Shown: positions 15,820 to 25,461, counted from the stretch's first letter. The stretch: DNA of 64,000 nt from Armatimonadetes bacterium DC (GCA_001442985.1 LDYB01000020.1:124001-188000), one strand, 5' to 3'. The notes: generated by a model not told the origin, from the sequence alone. Made by a program: numbers and translations.

Positions 15820-17259
15820 ATGGCAACGACGGTTGTGTGGTTCTGGGACGATTTGCGCGTGCATGATAACCCTGCGATCTGGAAAGCCGCCCGGCGCGGG
15901 CGTGTGGCGCCCGTTTTCATTTACGCCCCTGAAGAGCTGGGCGAACGCGCATGGGGCGGCGCCCGTAAATGGTGGCTCCACTATAGCCTGCAGAGCCTGC
16001 AGGAATCGCTCCGTCAACGGGGCAGCGACCTTTATCTTTACCGCGCCCCAGAGAGCCTGCCCGTGCTGGAAGCGGTTTTGACCGCCACCCGCGCCGATGC
16101 GCTTTACTGGAACACGCGCTACGACCCCATCGGGCGCACCCTTCAGGAGCGCGTAGCCCATACCTTCAAGGCGCGGGGCATTGAGGTCCGCGCCTTCCCC
16201 AGCCGCCTGATGCACGACCCCGACTCTGTGCGTACCGATAGCGGTCAGCCCTACACGGTGTTCACGCCGTTCTGGAAGCGGTTTCTGCAAACGGCGCAGG
16301 TTCCCAGTCCGCTCCCTGCCCCGGAGCGCCTGCTGCCCCCCGAATCGGCTCCGCCGGAAGGTGTGTCGCTGGAATCGCTCAGGCTGTTGCCCATACCCGA
16401 CTGGGCAGGCGGCATTCGCGCCACATGGCAGCCTGGCGAAGCCGCTGCGCATCAGCGACTGCAGGCGTTTCTCCAGCAGGCAGTGCATGCCTATGCCGAC
16501 ATGCGCGATCGCCCTGATGTGGACGGCACTTCTCGCCTCTCACCCTACCTCGCGAATGGCGAAATCAGCCCGCGTCAGATATGGCACGCCACCCTTAACG
16601 CCTCAGGCGGTCAATGGAGCAAGGGGGTGGAGTCGTTCCTGCGCGAGCTGGGCTGGCGCGAGTTCGCCTACCATGTGCTGTATCACCACCCCCACACGCT
16701 CACAGAACCGCTGCGCCCTGAGTTTCGCAACTTCCCCTGGCAGGACACAACTACCCCCGAAGTGCGCGCGTGGCACAAAGGGCGCACGGGCATCCCGATG
16801 GTGGACGCGGGCATGCGCCAGCTGTGGCACACGGGCTGGATGCATAACCGTGTGCGCATGATTGTCGCCTCGTGGCTGACCAAAAACCTGCTCTACCACT
16901 GGCGGCTGGGCGAGGCGTGGTTCTGGGATACGCTGGTGGACGCCGACCCCGCAAACAATGTGCTGGGCTGGCAGTGGAGCGCAGGCTGCGGCGCCGATGC
17001 GGCGCCCTACTACCGCATCTTCAATCCCGTGCTGCAGGGGCGCAGGTTTGACCCCAACGGCGCCTATGTGCGCCAGTGGGTTCCCGAACTGCGAAACCTG
17101 CCCACCGAATATCTCCATGCCCCATGGGAAGCGCCCCCTTCGGTGCTGGAGGCGGCGGGCGTCGCGCTGGGGAAAACCTATCCCTTCCCTCAAGTGGAAC
17201 TGGACAAAAGCCGCCAGCGCGCGCTGGAGCTATTTGAAAACTGGCACGCCAGAGGCTGA
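15820..17259 (+). CDS. phr: Deoxyribodipyrimidine photolyase (cryptochrome/photolyase family)
   Basis: The 479-residue flavoenzyme repairs UV-induced pyrimidine dimers with light. The N-terminal antenna domain begins VVWFWDDLRVHDNPAI. The FAD domain has SRLSPYLANGEISPRQIW, WREFAYHVLYHHP, GRTGIPMVDAGMRQL, HNRVRMIVASWLTK and DADPANNVLGWQW, then NPVLQGRRFDPNGAYVRQW. These are class I CPD photolyase-like motifs. The start at 15820 (MATTVVW) is where family similarity begins; the upstream frame extension is rejected. It starts about 175 bases from the divergent ilvE. Confidence 0.95.
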   Translation: MATTVVWFWDDLRVHDNPAIWKAARRGRVAPVFIYAPEELGERAWGGARKWWLHYSLQSLQESLRQRGSDLYLYRAPESLPVLEAVLTATRADALYWNTRYDPIGRTLQERVAHTFKARGIEVRAFPSRLMHDPDSVRTDSGQPYTVFTPFWKRFLQTAQVPSPLPAPERLLPPESAPPEGVSLESLRLLPIPDWAGGIRATWQPGEAAAHQRLQAFLQQAVHAYADMRDRPDVDGTSRLSPYLANGEISPRQIWHATLNASGGQWSKGVESFLRELGWREFAYHVLYHHPHTLTEPLRPEFRNFPWQDTTTPEVRAWHKGRTGIPMVDAGMRQLWHTGWMHNRVRMIVASWLTKNLLYHWRLGEAWFWDTLVDADPANNVLGWQWSAGCGADAAPYYRIFNPVLQGRRFDPNGAYVRQWVPELRNLPTEYLHAPWEAPPSVLEAAGVALGKTYPFPQVELDKSRQRALELFENWHARG

Positions 17260-17284
17260 TTCGCATTTTCGCGACAACATGGGG

Positions 17285-17290
17285 TATACT
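17285..17290 (+). promoter_or_regulatory. -10 box for the dockerin-tagged secreted protein
   Basis: TATACT preceded by GGGG, 38 bases before the ATG at 17328, with AAAGGAGA as ribosome site. Confidence 0.5.
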
Positions 17291-17327
17291 ATCTTTGCTG
17301 CTGATGTTTCGCAGCAAAGGAGACTCT

Positions 17328-19940
17328 ATGTTCCACCTATCCTGCCGTACCTTGACGATGGCTATCCTGTTGAGTTCAGGATGGCTCATGCTGTACGCTG
17401 ACCAGAAGGGTGAGGTGCTTTCTGCAAACGGCGAGCGTTACATGATTGATTTGCCGCTCTCTGCATTTGAAGGCATCCCCCACGACCCTGCGTATCAAGG
17501 TGGCTCCAGCGGGTTCGTTATGCCGACGGTGGTCTCCACCGAGCGGTTCCCCGCGAAGCCCCTGCCCAAAGCGCCGTTCCGCCAGAAGGAAGCGCCCAAG
17601 CATGAAATAGAGCGCGATCTGACGCCAGGCGATTCGACCGCCGCGCAGATTTTCCAGCTCTCCGTCTCCGACTTCTATCCTCAGGCGCTGGACGCTTTCC
17701 GCTGGTTCGACGCGATTGGTCCCAACGACCTCACACCGCCCGACACCAATATTGCGGTTGGACCAAACCATGTAATTGTCGCCACCAACGACGACTGGGC
17801 AATCTACGACCGACACGGCAACGAACAGTACCGCGTCGATATTCAGACCTATCTGGGCACGACCGACTTTATGTTCGACCCGCGCTGTGTGTATGACCCC
17901 TGGAATGGGCGATACCTGATTCTCTACCTGCGCATGCGCGGCTCAGGCGGTTCGCAAGGCTCATGGTGGACGCTGATGATTTCGGACGATTCCAATCCCC
18001 ACGGCAGTTGGAGTATCTACAACTTCAACGCCCGCTTTGACGGGGGCATCGAGCGAAACCAGTGGGTGGACTTCCCCCATCTCGGCTACGACAACGAGGC
18101 GGTCTATCTCGCTGGCAATATGTACGATGTGGGCGGTGGCTTCCGCTATGCGAAGGTGCGAATCCTCTGGAAGAACCAGATTTACAACGCGCAGGCAGCG
18201 GGCTGGTATGACTTCTGGAGCCTGCCCGGCACAATTGCCCCTGCGCAGGGCTATCGGGTTCTTGTAAGTCCCCGTCAACACTATTGGGCGCATATCCCGT
18301 TTGGGGGTGGCAACTTCGTGCGGGTGTACCGCATCGAGAACCCCACCGCGTGGCACCAGGGCACGGGCACGCCGAACCTTGTGCATCAATCCGACATTGG
18401 CGTAGGCGCCTACTCACCGCCCCCTAACGCTCGCGAGCCAGGCAGAGGGCGCGTGCTGTGGACCGTGGACTGCCGCATCACCGATAAGTCGCGCCTGAAC
18501 TACCCCTACCTCTACACCAGCCACCATGTGGGCGTCAATTCGGGGCAGTCGGTGGGTTGCAAATACTACCGTCTGGATGTGTCCAACAACACGGCGCCGC
18601 GCGATGGGCTGCTTCTCTTCAACGCCGCGTATGATGCCTTCTTCCCCACCCTTGAAGCCACCCGCGATGAGGATATGGCGCTGGGGCTGAATGCTTCCAA
18701 CGGCGACGCAAGCGCTCCCTACTATGTGAGCTTCCTCGTCTACCCGTGGATGGAAGGCGACCCCAACATCGGGGCGGGTATTGGGCTGCGCTTCGGTTCA
18801 GGCGTCGCAGGCGGCTCCACAGCGGATCGCTGGGGCGACTACTCCGCCTCCCAGTTGGACCCGTGCGACTTCCGCACTGTGTGGCTGGCAGGCGAGCATG
18901 CCCGTTCTGGTACATGGCACACCTCCGCCCACGAGATTACCCTGCGCAAGGTGCGGAGCAACCTCGTCTGCGCCGACGCCGTCGAACGCCGTGGTTTTAC
19001 CACAACCCTTTCCGCCACACTCACCCGCGCCGACAATAATAACCCGATTGCCAACGCGGTGATTGACTTCTATGTGGACGGCAACTTCGTCGGAGGTGCT
19101 GTCACCAACGCTTCGGGCGTCGCGCAGCTCAACTACACCATTCCGAACAGCTTCACGGTGGGCAACCACACCATCAACGCGGAGTTCAACTACTGCCCCA
19201 CCAACGCCGATTTCAGCTGGAGCCGCTCGCAATGCACCCTGCGCGTGCTGCTGGAACAGAGCGATGCAGGCGACCTGCCAGAGACCTCCCAGTCGACACC
19301 AGGCGGCGCGCTGGCGCGGGTGGATGGCGTGCTGGATGCTGATGATGTGGATATGTACGCTATTTACCTGGCGAACCCCGCCAACTTCGTCGCGACCACA
19401 GTCGGCGGCGCGGGCTTCGACACCCAGCTCTGGCTGTTCGACTCGAACGGCAAGGGCGTGGTCTTCAATGATGACTCAGGCGGCACCCAGTCACGCATCG
19501 ACAACACCACGGGCTGCCTGACAGGGCGCCCCGCTGGGGTCTACTATCTGGCAATCAGCCGCTACAATCGGGACGCCCTGGGCTGCGGTGGGAATCTCAT
19601 CTGGAACAACTCGCCCTTCGGCACGGTGCGCTGTCCCGACGGACCCGAAGCGACCTCGCGTGTGAACAGCTGGAGCGGCACTACCTCCGCAGGTGGCGTC
19701 TACACGGTCTTCCTCACGGACGCCCAGGGCGCCACGCGCGGCAACCCCGCTGATTGCTGCGTCGCCCATAACGGCGATATAGATCGCAACGGCTGCGTGG
19801 ACGACGCCGACCTGTTAGCAGTGCTGTTCGCCTTCGGGCAGACAGGTAGCAATCTCGGTCGTGTCGACACCAACTGCGACGGCGTGGTCGATGACGCCGA
19901 CCTGCTCGTGGTGCTGTTCAACTTCGGCAGTGGGTGTTAG
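17328..19940 (+). CDS. Large secreted protein with Ig-like, PPC-like and dockerin-like domains
   Basis: The 870-residue protein has an N-terminal hydrophobic segment (TMAILLSSGWLMLYA) consistent with export. A large N-terminal region holds DTNIAVGPNHVIVATNDD and many aromatic beta-strand segments, possibly a propeller. An Ig-like segment (ANAVIDFYVDGNFVGG) and a PPC-like segment (DVDMYAIYLANPANF) follow. The last 55 residues carry two dockerin-like calcium loops (DRNGCVDDADLLAVLFAFG and DTNCDGVVDDADLLVVLFNFG) before GSGC. AAAGGAGA precedes the ATG. The function is unknown; the tag recurs in two other secreted proteins in this window. Confidence 0.85.
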   Translation: MFHLSCRTLTMAILLSSGWLMLYADQKGEVLSANGERYMIDLPLSAFEGIPHDPAYQGGSSGFVMPTVVSTERFPAKPLPKAPFRQKEAPKHEIERDLTPGDSTAAQIFQLSVSDFYPQALDAFRWFDAIGPNDLTPPDTNIAVGPNHVIVATNDDWAIYDRHGNEQYRVDIQTYLGTTDFMFDPRCVYDPWNGRYLILYLRMRGSGGSQGSWWTLMISDDSNPHGSWSIYNFNARFDGGIERNQWVDFPHLGYDNEAVYLAGNMYDVGGGFRYAKVRILWKNQIYNAQAAGWYDFWSLPGTIAPAQGYRVLVSPRQHYWAHIPFGGGNFVRVYRIENPTAWHQGTGTPNLVHQSDIGVGAYSPPPNAREPGRGRVLWTVDCRITDKSRLNYPYLYTSHHVGVNSGQSVGCKYYRLDVSNNTAPRDGLLLFNAAYDAFFPTLEATRDEDMALGLNASNGDASAPYYVSFLVYPWMEGDPNIGAGIGLRFGSGVAGGSTADRWGDYSASQLDPCDFRTVWLAGEHARSGTWHTSAHEITLRKVRSNLVCADAVERRGFTTTLSATLTRADNNNPIANAVIDFYVDGNFVGGAVTNASGVAQLNYTIPNSFTVGNHTINAEFNYCPTNADFSWSRSQCTLRVLLEQSDAGDLPETSQSTPGGALARVDGVLDADDVDMYAIYLANPANFVATTVGGAGFDTQLWLFDSNGKGVVFNDDSGGTQSRIDNTTGCLTGRPAGVYYLAISRYNRDALGCGGNLIWNNSPFGTVRCPDGPEATSRVNSWSGTTSAGGVYTVFLTDAQGATRGNPADCCVAHNGDIDRNGCVDDADLLAVLFAFGQTGSNLGRVDTNCDGVVDDADLLVVLFNFGSGC

Positions 19941-19992
19941 TTAAAGCTAAGGAGCAGGCGCTCATGCCTGCTCCTCAACTCAAACCCAGCCG

Positions 19993-20392
19993 AGGGTGTT
20001 CGAAAAATCCGCTTTTGTATCTGACGGCTGAAGCCGTTCCTATGAGACGAAGCCGACCTGCGTCGGCTCAGCCCCCCAACCCCCCGTAAACAGGGGGCTA
20101 TAGCCAGCGGAGGCTGGCTTTGTTTATTAGGAACGGCTTTAGCTGCTCTGTTGCAAAGAACACGAGTTTTGGGAAACAGGACGCGGGAACCGCGTCCCTA
20201 CCGACATGCGTAGGGGCGCGGTCGCCGCGCCCTGCGTGGCGAAACCCCCAGCCCAAGAAAGCGACATGAGCATCCTTGCAACAGAGCAGCTTTAGCCGTC
20301 GCTCTTTCGGGGGCATCGTGGGTTCCATCGGGCATCTTTGCGACAGAGCAGTTTCACCCGTCCTGTCCGGCAGTGATTTTTTGAACACCCTT
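19993..20392. repeat. MITE-like nested palindrome, copy b, with terminal inverted repeats
   Basis: The left end AGGGTGTTCGAAAAATCCGC matches, in inverse, the right end GTGATTTTTTGAACACCCTT. The core at 20023-20156 has GACGGCTGAAGCCGTTCCTA, hairpin AGCCGACCTGCGTCGGCT, a C-run/G-run segment and hairpin AGCCAGCGGAGGCTGGCT, in the orientation opposite to copy a. Two more hairpins (20179-20197 and 20214-20232) lie in the right half. This element fills most of the 549-base gene-free stretch 19941-20489; no coding frame there looks real. Confidence 0.8.
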
Positions 20393-20401
20393 ACTGAAGG
20401 G

Positions 20402-20431
20402 TTGAAATCCCTCCCCTCGATGGGGTATACT
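20402..20431 (+). promoter_or_regulatory. Promoter of the LysM/NlpC gene
   Basis: TTGAAA (20402-20407) and TATACT (20426-20431) are separated by 18 bases, with GGGG directly before the -10. The start codon is 58 bases further, after AAGGAGGG. Confidence 0.6.
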
Positions 20432-20489
20432 GGGGGCGCTTTGCGACCGAGGTCGCAGGGCACGAGAAACCACACCAAGGAGGGACGCT

Positions 20490-21434
20490 ATGGGTAACAC
20501 AGTGCGTATAGGGCTGAGCGCCCTACTCGTGAGCCTGATTGTCGCAGCCTCGGCGCAGCAGACAATAAACTATACCGTCAAAAAGGGCGATAGCCTCTAT
20601 ACTATTGCCCACCGACACGGATTGCGACTTCCAGACCTGCTGAAGGTCAACAATCTGCGCAATCCGCACGCCCTTCAGCCCGGACAGGTCATCAAAATCC
20701 CTGTCAAGGGCAGTGCGAACTCGGCTTCTGGCAAAACGCGCACCGCTTCTGCCCCCACTTCAGGCTGGGCAGAAATCAACAAAGACCGCATCAACATCCG
20801 CCAGAAGCCCAGCGTGAACTCGCCCCGCATCACGATTGTAGATCGCTGGACGAAAGTCAAGGTTCTGGCACGACAGGGCGAATGGAGCCGTGTGCAGCTA
20901 ACGAACGGACGCACTGGCTGGGTGAAATCGGTCTATCTTTCGCCGACCCAGCCGCCTCGAACAGCTGCCGCCCGCACCGCGTCAACCAGCACCCCCCGCA
21001 AAACCGCATCGACCAACCGTCGCTTCCCCCAGCGGCAAGCGCCCGCTGTGCAGGCAAACAACGAGCGCACACGCCAACTCCTTCAGAAAGCGATGGCATA
21101 TCTGGGATCGCCTTACCGACGAGGCGGTAGCTCCTCTCGCGGGTTCGATTGCTCTGGCTTCACCAGCTACATCTTTCGCCACGCGGGGGTTCACCTGCCT
21201 CACCACTCCGCCGCACAGGCACGAGTGGGTAAACCTGTACCCCGCAACCAGCTCCAACCGGGCGATCTGGTCTTTTTCCGCACACGGGGCAGACGCATCT
21301 CCCATGTGGGGATTTATATTGGCAACGGTAAGTTCATTCACGCTTCCAGCGCACGCGGGCGCGTGCGTATCGACTCGCTGAATAGCGGGTATTATAGTAA
21401 ACGATACGCGGGCGCACGGCGCGTGCCCCACTAA
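20490..21434 (+). CDS. Secreted LysM-SH3-NlpC/P60 cell-wall endopeptidase
   Basis: The 314-residue protein has a signal peptide (to about A22). A LysM peptidoglycan-binding domain (YTVKKGDSLYTIAHRHG, near 28-72) and a bacterial SH3 domain (residues 93-151) follow, then a basic Ser/Thr-rich linker. The NlpC/P60 catalytic domain (195-314) has Cys221 in FDCSGF, His272 in SHVGIY and His284 in FIHAS, the usual catalytic set. It should cleave peptide stems of peptidoglycan in the periplasm or at the surface. AAGGAGGG precedes the ATG. Confidence 0.95.
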   Translation: MGNTVRIGLSALLVSLIVAASAQQTINYTVKKGDSLYTIAHRHGLRLPDLLKVNNLRNPHALQPGQVIKIPVKGSANSASGKTRTASAPTSGWAEINKDRINIRQKPSVNSPRITIVDRWTKVKVLARQGEWSRVQLTNGRTGWVKSVYLSPTQPPRTAAARTASTSTPRKTASTNRRFPQRQAPAVQANNERTRQLLQKAMAYLGSPYRRGGSSSRGFDCSGFTSYIFRHAGVHLPHHSAAQARVGKPVPRNQLQPGDLVFFRTRGRRISHVGIYIGNGKFIHASSARGRVRIDSLNSGYYSKRYAGARRVPH

Positions 21435-21463
21435 GCACGGACGCCAGAAGGCTGCGACAACAA

Positions 21464-21490
21464 AGCCCCCGCGCGCTCGCGTCGGGGGCT
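21464..21490 (+). terminator. Hairpin after the LysM/NlpC gene
   Basis: AGCCCCCG and CGGGGGCT pair around an 11-base GC-rich loop, 30 bases after the stop codon. There is no T-tract, so intrinsic termination is possible but not certain. Confidence 0.5.
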
Positions 21491-21512
21491 GTTCGCCAAA
21501 ATGGGGGTTTCT

Positions 21513-22229
21513 ATGATCCGGCTCTTCGACGCAACTGGTTGGCAAGGCGACCCGGAGTCGCTCTACGAGGAGGTGCAATTTCCTGCGCCGCCTCCCCATC
21601 GCCCCTACATCTTCACCAACACCGTCACCACGCTGGACGGCAAACTCATTCTGGGCGATCTGGGGTCCTCGGCGAAGGGGCTGGGCAGCCCCGTAGACCA
21701 GAAACTGATGCACCGTCTGGAGCGCCACGCTGACGCCATCCTGATCGGCAGTGGCACCCTGCGAGCCGACTCGCACCTGAACTACCCTGAACGCGCCCTG
21801 CGGGCGGTGGTCACCACCAGCGGCGATCTGCCTACCGAGCATTCCTTTTTCAAGTCGGGGCGCGCCCTGATTTTCGCCCCCACCCACCTGCCCCCCGACC
21901 GCCAGCTGGCGCTCGAAAAGGTGGCGACGCTCCACCTTGTGGGCGAAACGCGCGTGGACATCACTCAGGTGGTTCAGATTCTGCACACGCACTACGAGGT
22001 GCGCTATCTGCTGGTGGAAGGAGGCGGCACACTGAACTTCTATTTCTTCGATGCCGACATGGTAGACGAAATCTTTCTCACGCTCGCCCCGAAAGTCAAA
22101 GGGGGCGCCCACCTGCCCACGATGGTAGACGGCGCAGGATTGCCACGCGAGCGTGTGCCCCAGTATACGCTCCTCTCCGCCTATCTGGAAGGGAGCGAAC
22201 TGTTTTTGCGCTACAGGAGGCAACCATGA
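21513..22229 (+). CDS. RibD C-terminal/dihydrofolate-reductase-like reductase
   Basis: The product of about 238 residues has the RibD_C fold pattern: NTVTTLDGKLILG, then HADAILIGSGTLRAD, the hinge VVTTSGDLP, and VRYLLVEGGGTLNFYFF with DEIFLTLAPKVKGG near the end. Family members reduce the ribosylamino-pyrimidine intermediate of riboflavin synthesis with NAD(P)H. No deaminase domain or other rib gene is adjacent, so the substrate is unproven. I choose the ATG at 21513 because GGGGG precedes it at a usable distance; an in-frame ATG at 21501 is the alternative. The 3' end overlaps the next gene by 4 bases. Confidence 0.82.
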   Translation: MIRLFDATGWQGDPESLYEEVQFPAPPPHRPYIFTNTVTTLDGKLILGDLGSSAKGLGSPVDQKLMHRLERHADAILIGSGTLRADSHLNYPERALRAVVTTSGDLPTEHSFFKSGRALIFAPTHLPPDRQLALEKVATLHLVGETRVDITQVVQILHTHYEVRYLLVEGGGTLNFYFFDADMVDEIFLTLAPKVKGGAHLPTMVDGAGLPRERVPQYTLLSAYLEGSELFLRYRRQP

Positions 22230-22645
22230 CTCTGCGTGAGTTTGTGCGAAGCCAGATGCAGGCAGTCTTCGAGGCGCTCCAGCAGCGCCAGCCCCCGCCT
22301 GTGGGGGACTATGACGAGCAAACCCTCAAAGAATGCTTCCGCCGCGCAACCGTTCAAACAGGCACGACCCATTACCGCCCCGATAGCATCATTCTGGAGT
22401 TCATCTTTCTGGAGCCGAGCCTCGGTCCCGCGATTCTCTGCGTGCGCATTCCCGCCCCTGAGCCGATTGTGTATATGCCCGTGCCCGACTGGGTGATTCA
22501 GGATGTCTGGCAGGGCGAAGTTACAGGCTCGTTCCGATTCGCTTCCGAAGCCGAAGCCCTGCTGAAAAAGTTCCATAACCAGGTCTTCAGCGAAACGAAT
22601 GCGCTCCATTTCGACGAGCGTCCGCAACTCAAACACCGTGAATAA
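22226..22645 (+). CDS. Hypothetical protein, coupled to RibD-like gene
   Basis: The 139-residue protein starts with ATGA overlapping the previous stop and is preceded by AGGAGG, so it is translated with its neighbour. It is soluble and acidic, with RPDSIILEFIFLEPSLGPAILCVRIPAPEP as its most regular beta-rich segment. I do not recognise a family. It ends 11 bases before an M16 peptidase gene, placing it inside the same plus-strand unit. Confidence 0.75.
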   Translation: MTLREFVRSQMQAVFEALQQRQPPPVGDYDEQTLKECFRRATVQTGTTHYRPDSIILEFIFLEPSLGPAILCVRIPAPEPIVYMPVPDWVIQDVWQGEVTGSFRFASEAEALLKKFHNQVFSETNALHFDERPQLKHRE

Positions 22646-22656
22646 GGAGGTTCCCA

Positions 22657-23955
22657 ATGAAAATCCATGATGCCACGATTCCCTACCAGCAACACACCCT
22701 GAGCAACGGGTTACGAGTCATCCTGTCGCCCCACAAAGTGGCGCCTGTGGTCGCCGTGCTGGTGATGTATAAGGTCGGTTCGTGCAACGAGCGCCCTGGC
22801 AAAACGGGGTTCGCCCACCTGTTTGAACACATGATGTTTCAGGGTTCCGAAAATGTGCCGCGCGAGATGCACTTCAAATATGTGGAATCGAACGGCGGCG
22901 TGCTGAACGGCTTTACCTCTTATGACCTGACCACCTACTTTGAGCTGCTGCCCGCCTCGAAGCTCCCGCTGGGGCTATGGCTGGAGGCAGACCGCATGCG
23001 CTCTTTGGCAGTTTCTCAGGAAAACTTAGACAATCAGCGTGCGGTGGTCAAAGAGGAGCGCCGCCTTTCGGTGGATAACCAACCCTACGCGCGGGCGATG
23101 GAACGGTTCCGCGAAATCGCCTACGACAACTTCGCCAACCAGCACTCGATCATTGGCTCGATGGAGGACCTTGATAACGCCACGCTGGCGGATGTGCAGG
23201 AATTTTTCAAAATCTACTACGCACCGAATAACGCCGTGCTGGTGATTGCAGGCGATTACGACGGGCGGCGCGTGATGCGCGAGGTCAGAACCTATTTTGA
23301 GGACATCCCGCCACAGCCTGCGCCGCCGCCCGTGGACTGCTCCGAACCTGACCGCGAGGAGCGACGCGAAGTTTTCCATGACCCCTTAGCCAGCGTGCCC
23401 GCGCTCGCGATTGCGTGGAAAATCCCCCGCCGCAACACTCTGGAAAACGACGCCCTGCAGATTGCAGGCGAAATTCTGGTGGGGGGACGCGCCTCGCGCC
23501 TCTATCAGCGGCTCGTCAAAGAGGAGGCAGTGGCGGTGAGCGTCTCGGGCGGCGCCGAGGCGCGCCCCGCGCCCAGTCTGTTCCGAATCTTCACGCTCCA
23601 CCATCCCACCGTAGCGCCCGAACGGGTGGAGGCGCTCATCTATGAAGAGATAGAACGCATGGCGCAGGAAGGGATCTCTGAGGCGGAGCTGGAGCGAGTG
23701 CGCTCGCAGATTCTGGCGCAACGCTGGAGCGATAACCTCTATTACGGGATGCAAAGCCCGCTGGGGCGGGCGCTCAGCCTCGCCTACTGCGCCCTGTTCG
23801 AAGGCGACCCCGGCGAGGTGAACACGATGCTTCAGCGCCTGATGCGCATCACACCCGAACAGGTGCGTGAGGCGGTTGGGCGCTACCTCGCCACTTCGCG
23901 CAATCGCACGGTGATGACGATTCTGCCAGGCGCATCGCAAGGAGGTGCCGCATGA
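22657..23955 (+). CDS. M16 zinc metallopeptidase, catalytic subunit
   Basis: The 432-residue protein has the inverted zinc motif HLFEH (His54, Glu57, His58) in GFAHLFEHMMFQGSENV and the distal Glu region NQRAVVKEERR. The C-terminal M16 half follows (ERVRSQILAQRWSDNLYYGM). Such proteins form clamshell dimers with an inactive partner, encoded here immediately downstream with a 4-base ATGA overlap. TAAGGAGG precedes the ATG. Substrates are unknown; peptide degradation or processing is the general role. Confidence 0.94.
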   Translation: MKIHDATIPYQQHTLSNGLRVILSPHKVAPVVAVLVMYKVGSCNERPGKTGFAHLFEHMMFQGSENVPREMHFKYVESNGGVLNGFTSYDLTTYFELLPASKLPLGLWLEADRMRSLAVSQENLDNQRAVVKEERRLSVDNQPYARAMERFREIAYDNFANQHSIIGSMEDLDNATLADVQEFFKIYYAPNNAVLVIAGDYDGRRVMREVRTYFEDIPPQPAPPPVDCSEPDREERREVFHDPLASVPALAIAWKIPRRNTLENDALQIAGEILVGGRASRLYQRLVKEEAVAVSVSGGAEARPAPSLFRIFTLHHPTVAPERVEALIYEEIERMAQEGISEAELERVRSQILAQRWSDNLYYGMQSPLGRALSLAYCALFEGDPGEVNTMLQRLMRITPEQVREAVGRYLATSRNRTVMTILPGASQGGAA

Positions 23956-25295
23956 GCCGACGCACACCCCCACCGGACCATCCGATGGGCGCTTTGCACC
24001 TGCCCCTGCCTGAAACGGCGACGCTCTCCAACGGCGTCAGCGTGTGGCTCCTGCCTGACAAGCGCGCCCCCGTGGTGGAGTTTCGGCTTGTGTTGCCGAC
24101 GGGCGGACGCGCCTTTGACGACCCCGAATGGCTGGGCGTTGCGGGGGCAACCGCACGCCTGATGACGGCAGGCACACCCCGTCGCACCAGCCTCCAGATT
24201 GCCGACGAGGCAGAACGCTATGGCGGCAGCCTCGGTTTCGCCGCGAACACCGAAACCGCCACGATGTATGCCCACTGCCTCGCGGCGTTTACTGAGCCGA
24301 TGCTGGAGTTAATCGCCGATGTGCTGCTCAACCCCGCCTTCCCCGACAACGAGATTGAAATAGACCGTGCCAACACGCTCCAGCGGCTGGCGCTGCAGCG
24401 AACCCAGCCCGATTTCCTCGCAGAAGAGCGATTCCGTCAGGTGCTGTTCGGCGCACACCCCTATCACTACTATGCACCCGATGAGGAGGCTGTCAAACGC
24501 TGGAACGCCGAACACCTGCATCGCTTCTATCGGGAGCATTACTGCCCGCAGGGCGCTACCCTGATTGTGGTCGGCGACTTTTCGCCAAAACGCCTGCTCA
24601 AACACCTTGAGGAACAGCTGGGCGCATGGCAGGGCGCTTTGAAACAAGACAAACTCCCCGCGCCGAACACGGAGCCTGTAGAGACAGGTTTCCACCTCGT
24701 GCCGCGCCCGAACTCGGTTCAGAGCGTGATTCACATGGGCACGCTCTGCCCCTCGCGCCACAGCCCCGATTACTGGGGGCTGCTGGTGGGCGTCAGCGTG
24801 CTGGGAGCAGGCGCCAGCTCGCGCCTGTTTCTCACCGTGCGCGAGCAGTACGGCTACGCCTACAGTGTAGGGGCGCATCTGGACTACTATCGTCGCATCA
24901 GCGCGTTTGTCGCCTCCGCGCAAACCGCCACCGAAAACACTTTTGACGCCATTCGGCAAATCCGGGCGGAGATAGACCGACTCCTGAATGAACCTGTACC
25001 CCCCGAGGAGCTGCAAGCGGTGCGCAACTATCTGATAGGACGCCACATGCTCAGCTGGGTCACGCTGGGGTCTATCGCCAACCTGTTTATGCAGATTGCA
25101 ATCCACGGCTTGCCGATGGACTACTGGCACCAGTATCCTGAACAGGTGCGCACGGTCTCGCGCGAATCCGTTCAGGATGCGTGCGCCCGCTACCTCCGCG
25201 CGGAACGGATGAGTATCGTGGTGGTCGGTGAAGAGAGTCTGCGGCGCAATTTGGAGGCAACCGAGGATTCTGGTGCCTCCGAGCAAGAGGGATGA
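23952..25295 (+). CDS. M16 peptidase-like protein, non-catalytic partner
   Basis: This 447-residue M16 protein has the fold (LSNGVSVWLLPDKRAPVVEFRLV; RLFLTVREQYGYAYSVGAHLD). At the place of the HxxEH motif it reads GVAGATARLM, so zinc binding is lost. It keeps the Arg/Tyr pair (REQYGYAYSVG) used by partner subunits in substrate binding. The overlapping ATGA start and GCAAGGAGGTG ribosome site indicate stoichiometric production with the active subunit. Repeat copy c follows directly after the stop codon. Confidence 0.92.
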   Translation: MSRRTPPPDHPMGALHLPLPETATLSNGVSVWLLPDKRAPVVEFRLVLPTGGRAFDDPEWLGVAGATARLMTAGTPRRTSLQIADEAERYGGSLGFAANTETATMYAHCLAAFTEPMLELIADVLLNPAFPDNEIEIDRANTLQRLALQRTQPDFLAEERFRQVLFGAHPYHYYAPDEEAVKRWNAEHLHRFYREHYCPQGATLIVVGDFSPKRLLKHLEEQLGAWQGALKQDKLPAPNTEPVETGFHLVPRPNSVQSVIHMGTLCPSRHSPDYWGLLVGVSVLGAGASSRLFLTVREQYGYAYSVGAHLDYYRRISAFVASAQTATENTFDAIRQIRAEIDRLLNEPVPPEELQAVRNYLIGRHMLSWVTLGSIANLFMQIAIHGLPMDYWHQYPEQVRTVSRESVQDACARYLRAERMSIVVVGEESLRRNLEATEDSGASEQEG

Positions 25296-25412
25296 ACCCG
25301 CTCTTAGTAGACGAAGCCAGCCTGCGCGTGCTACTTTAGCCGACGCAGGTCGGCTTCGTTTTATAAGAACGGCTTCAACCGTCAGGCGAGAGACGAGATT
25401 TTCCAGACATCC
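25284..25412. repeat. MITE-like nested palindrome, copy c (degenerate left arm)
   Basis: The left arm is eroded (GATGAACCCG), while the right hairpin AGCCGACGCAGGTCGGCT and arm GAACGGCTTCAACCGTCAGG match copies a and d. It begins at the end of the upstream M16 gene and lies upstream of the DUF4838 gene. Confidence 0.65.
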
Positions 25413-25461
25413 TCAGGGTTGGCAACAGGAACCCTCTCACCTGAACCGAAGAAAATTCTTT

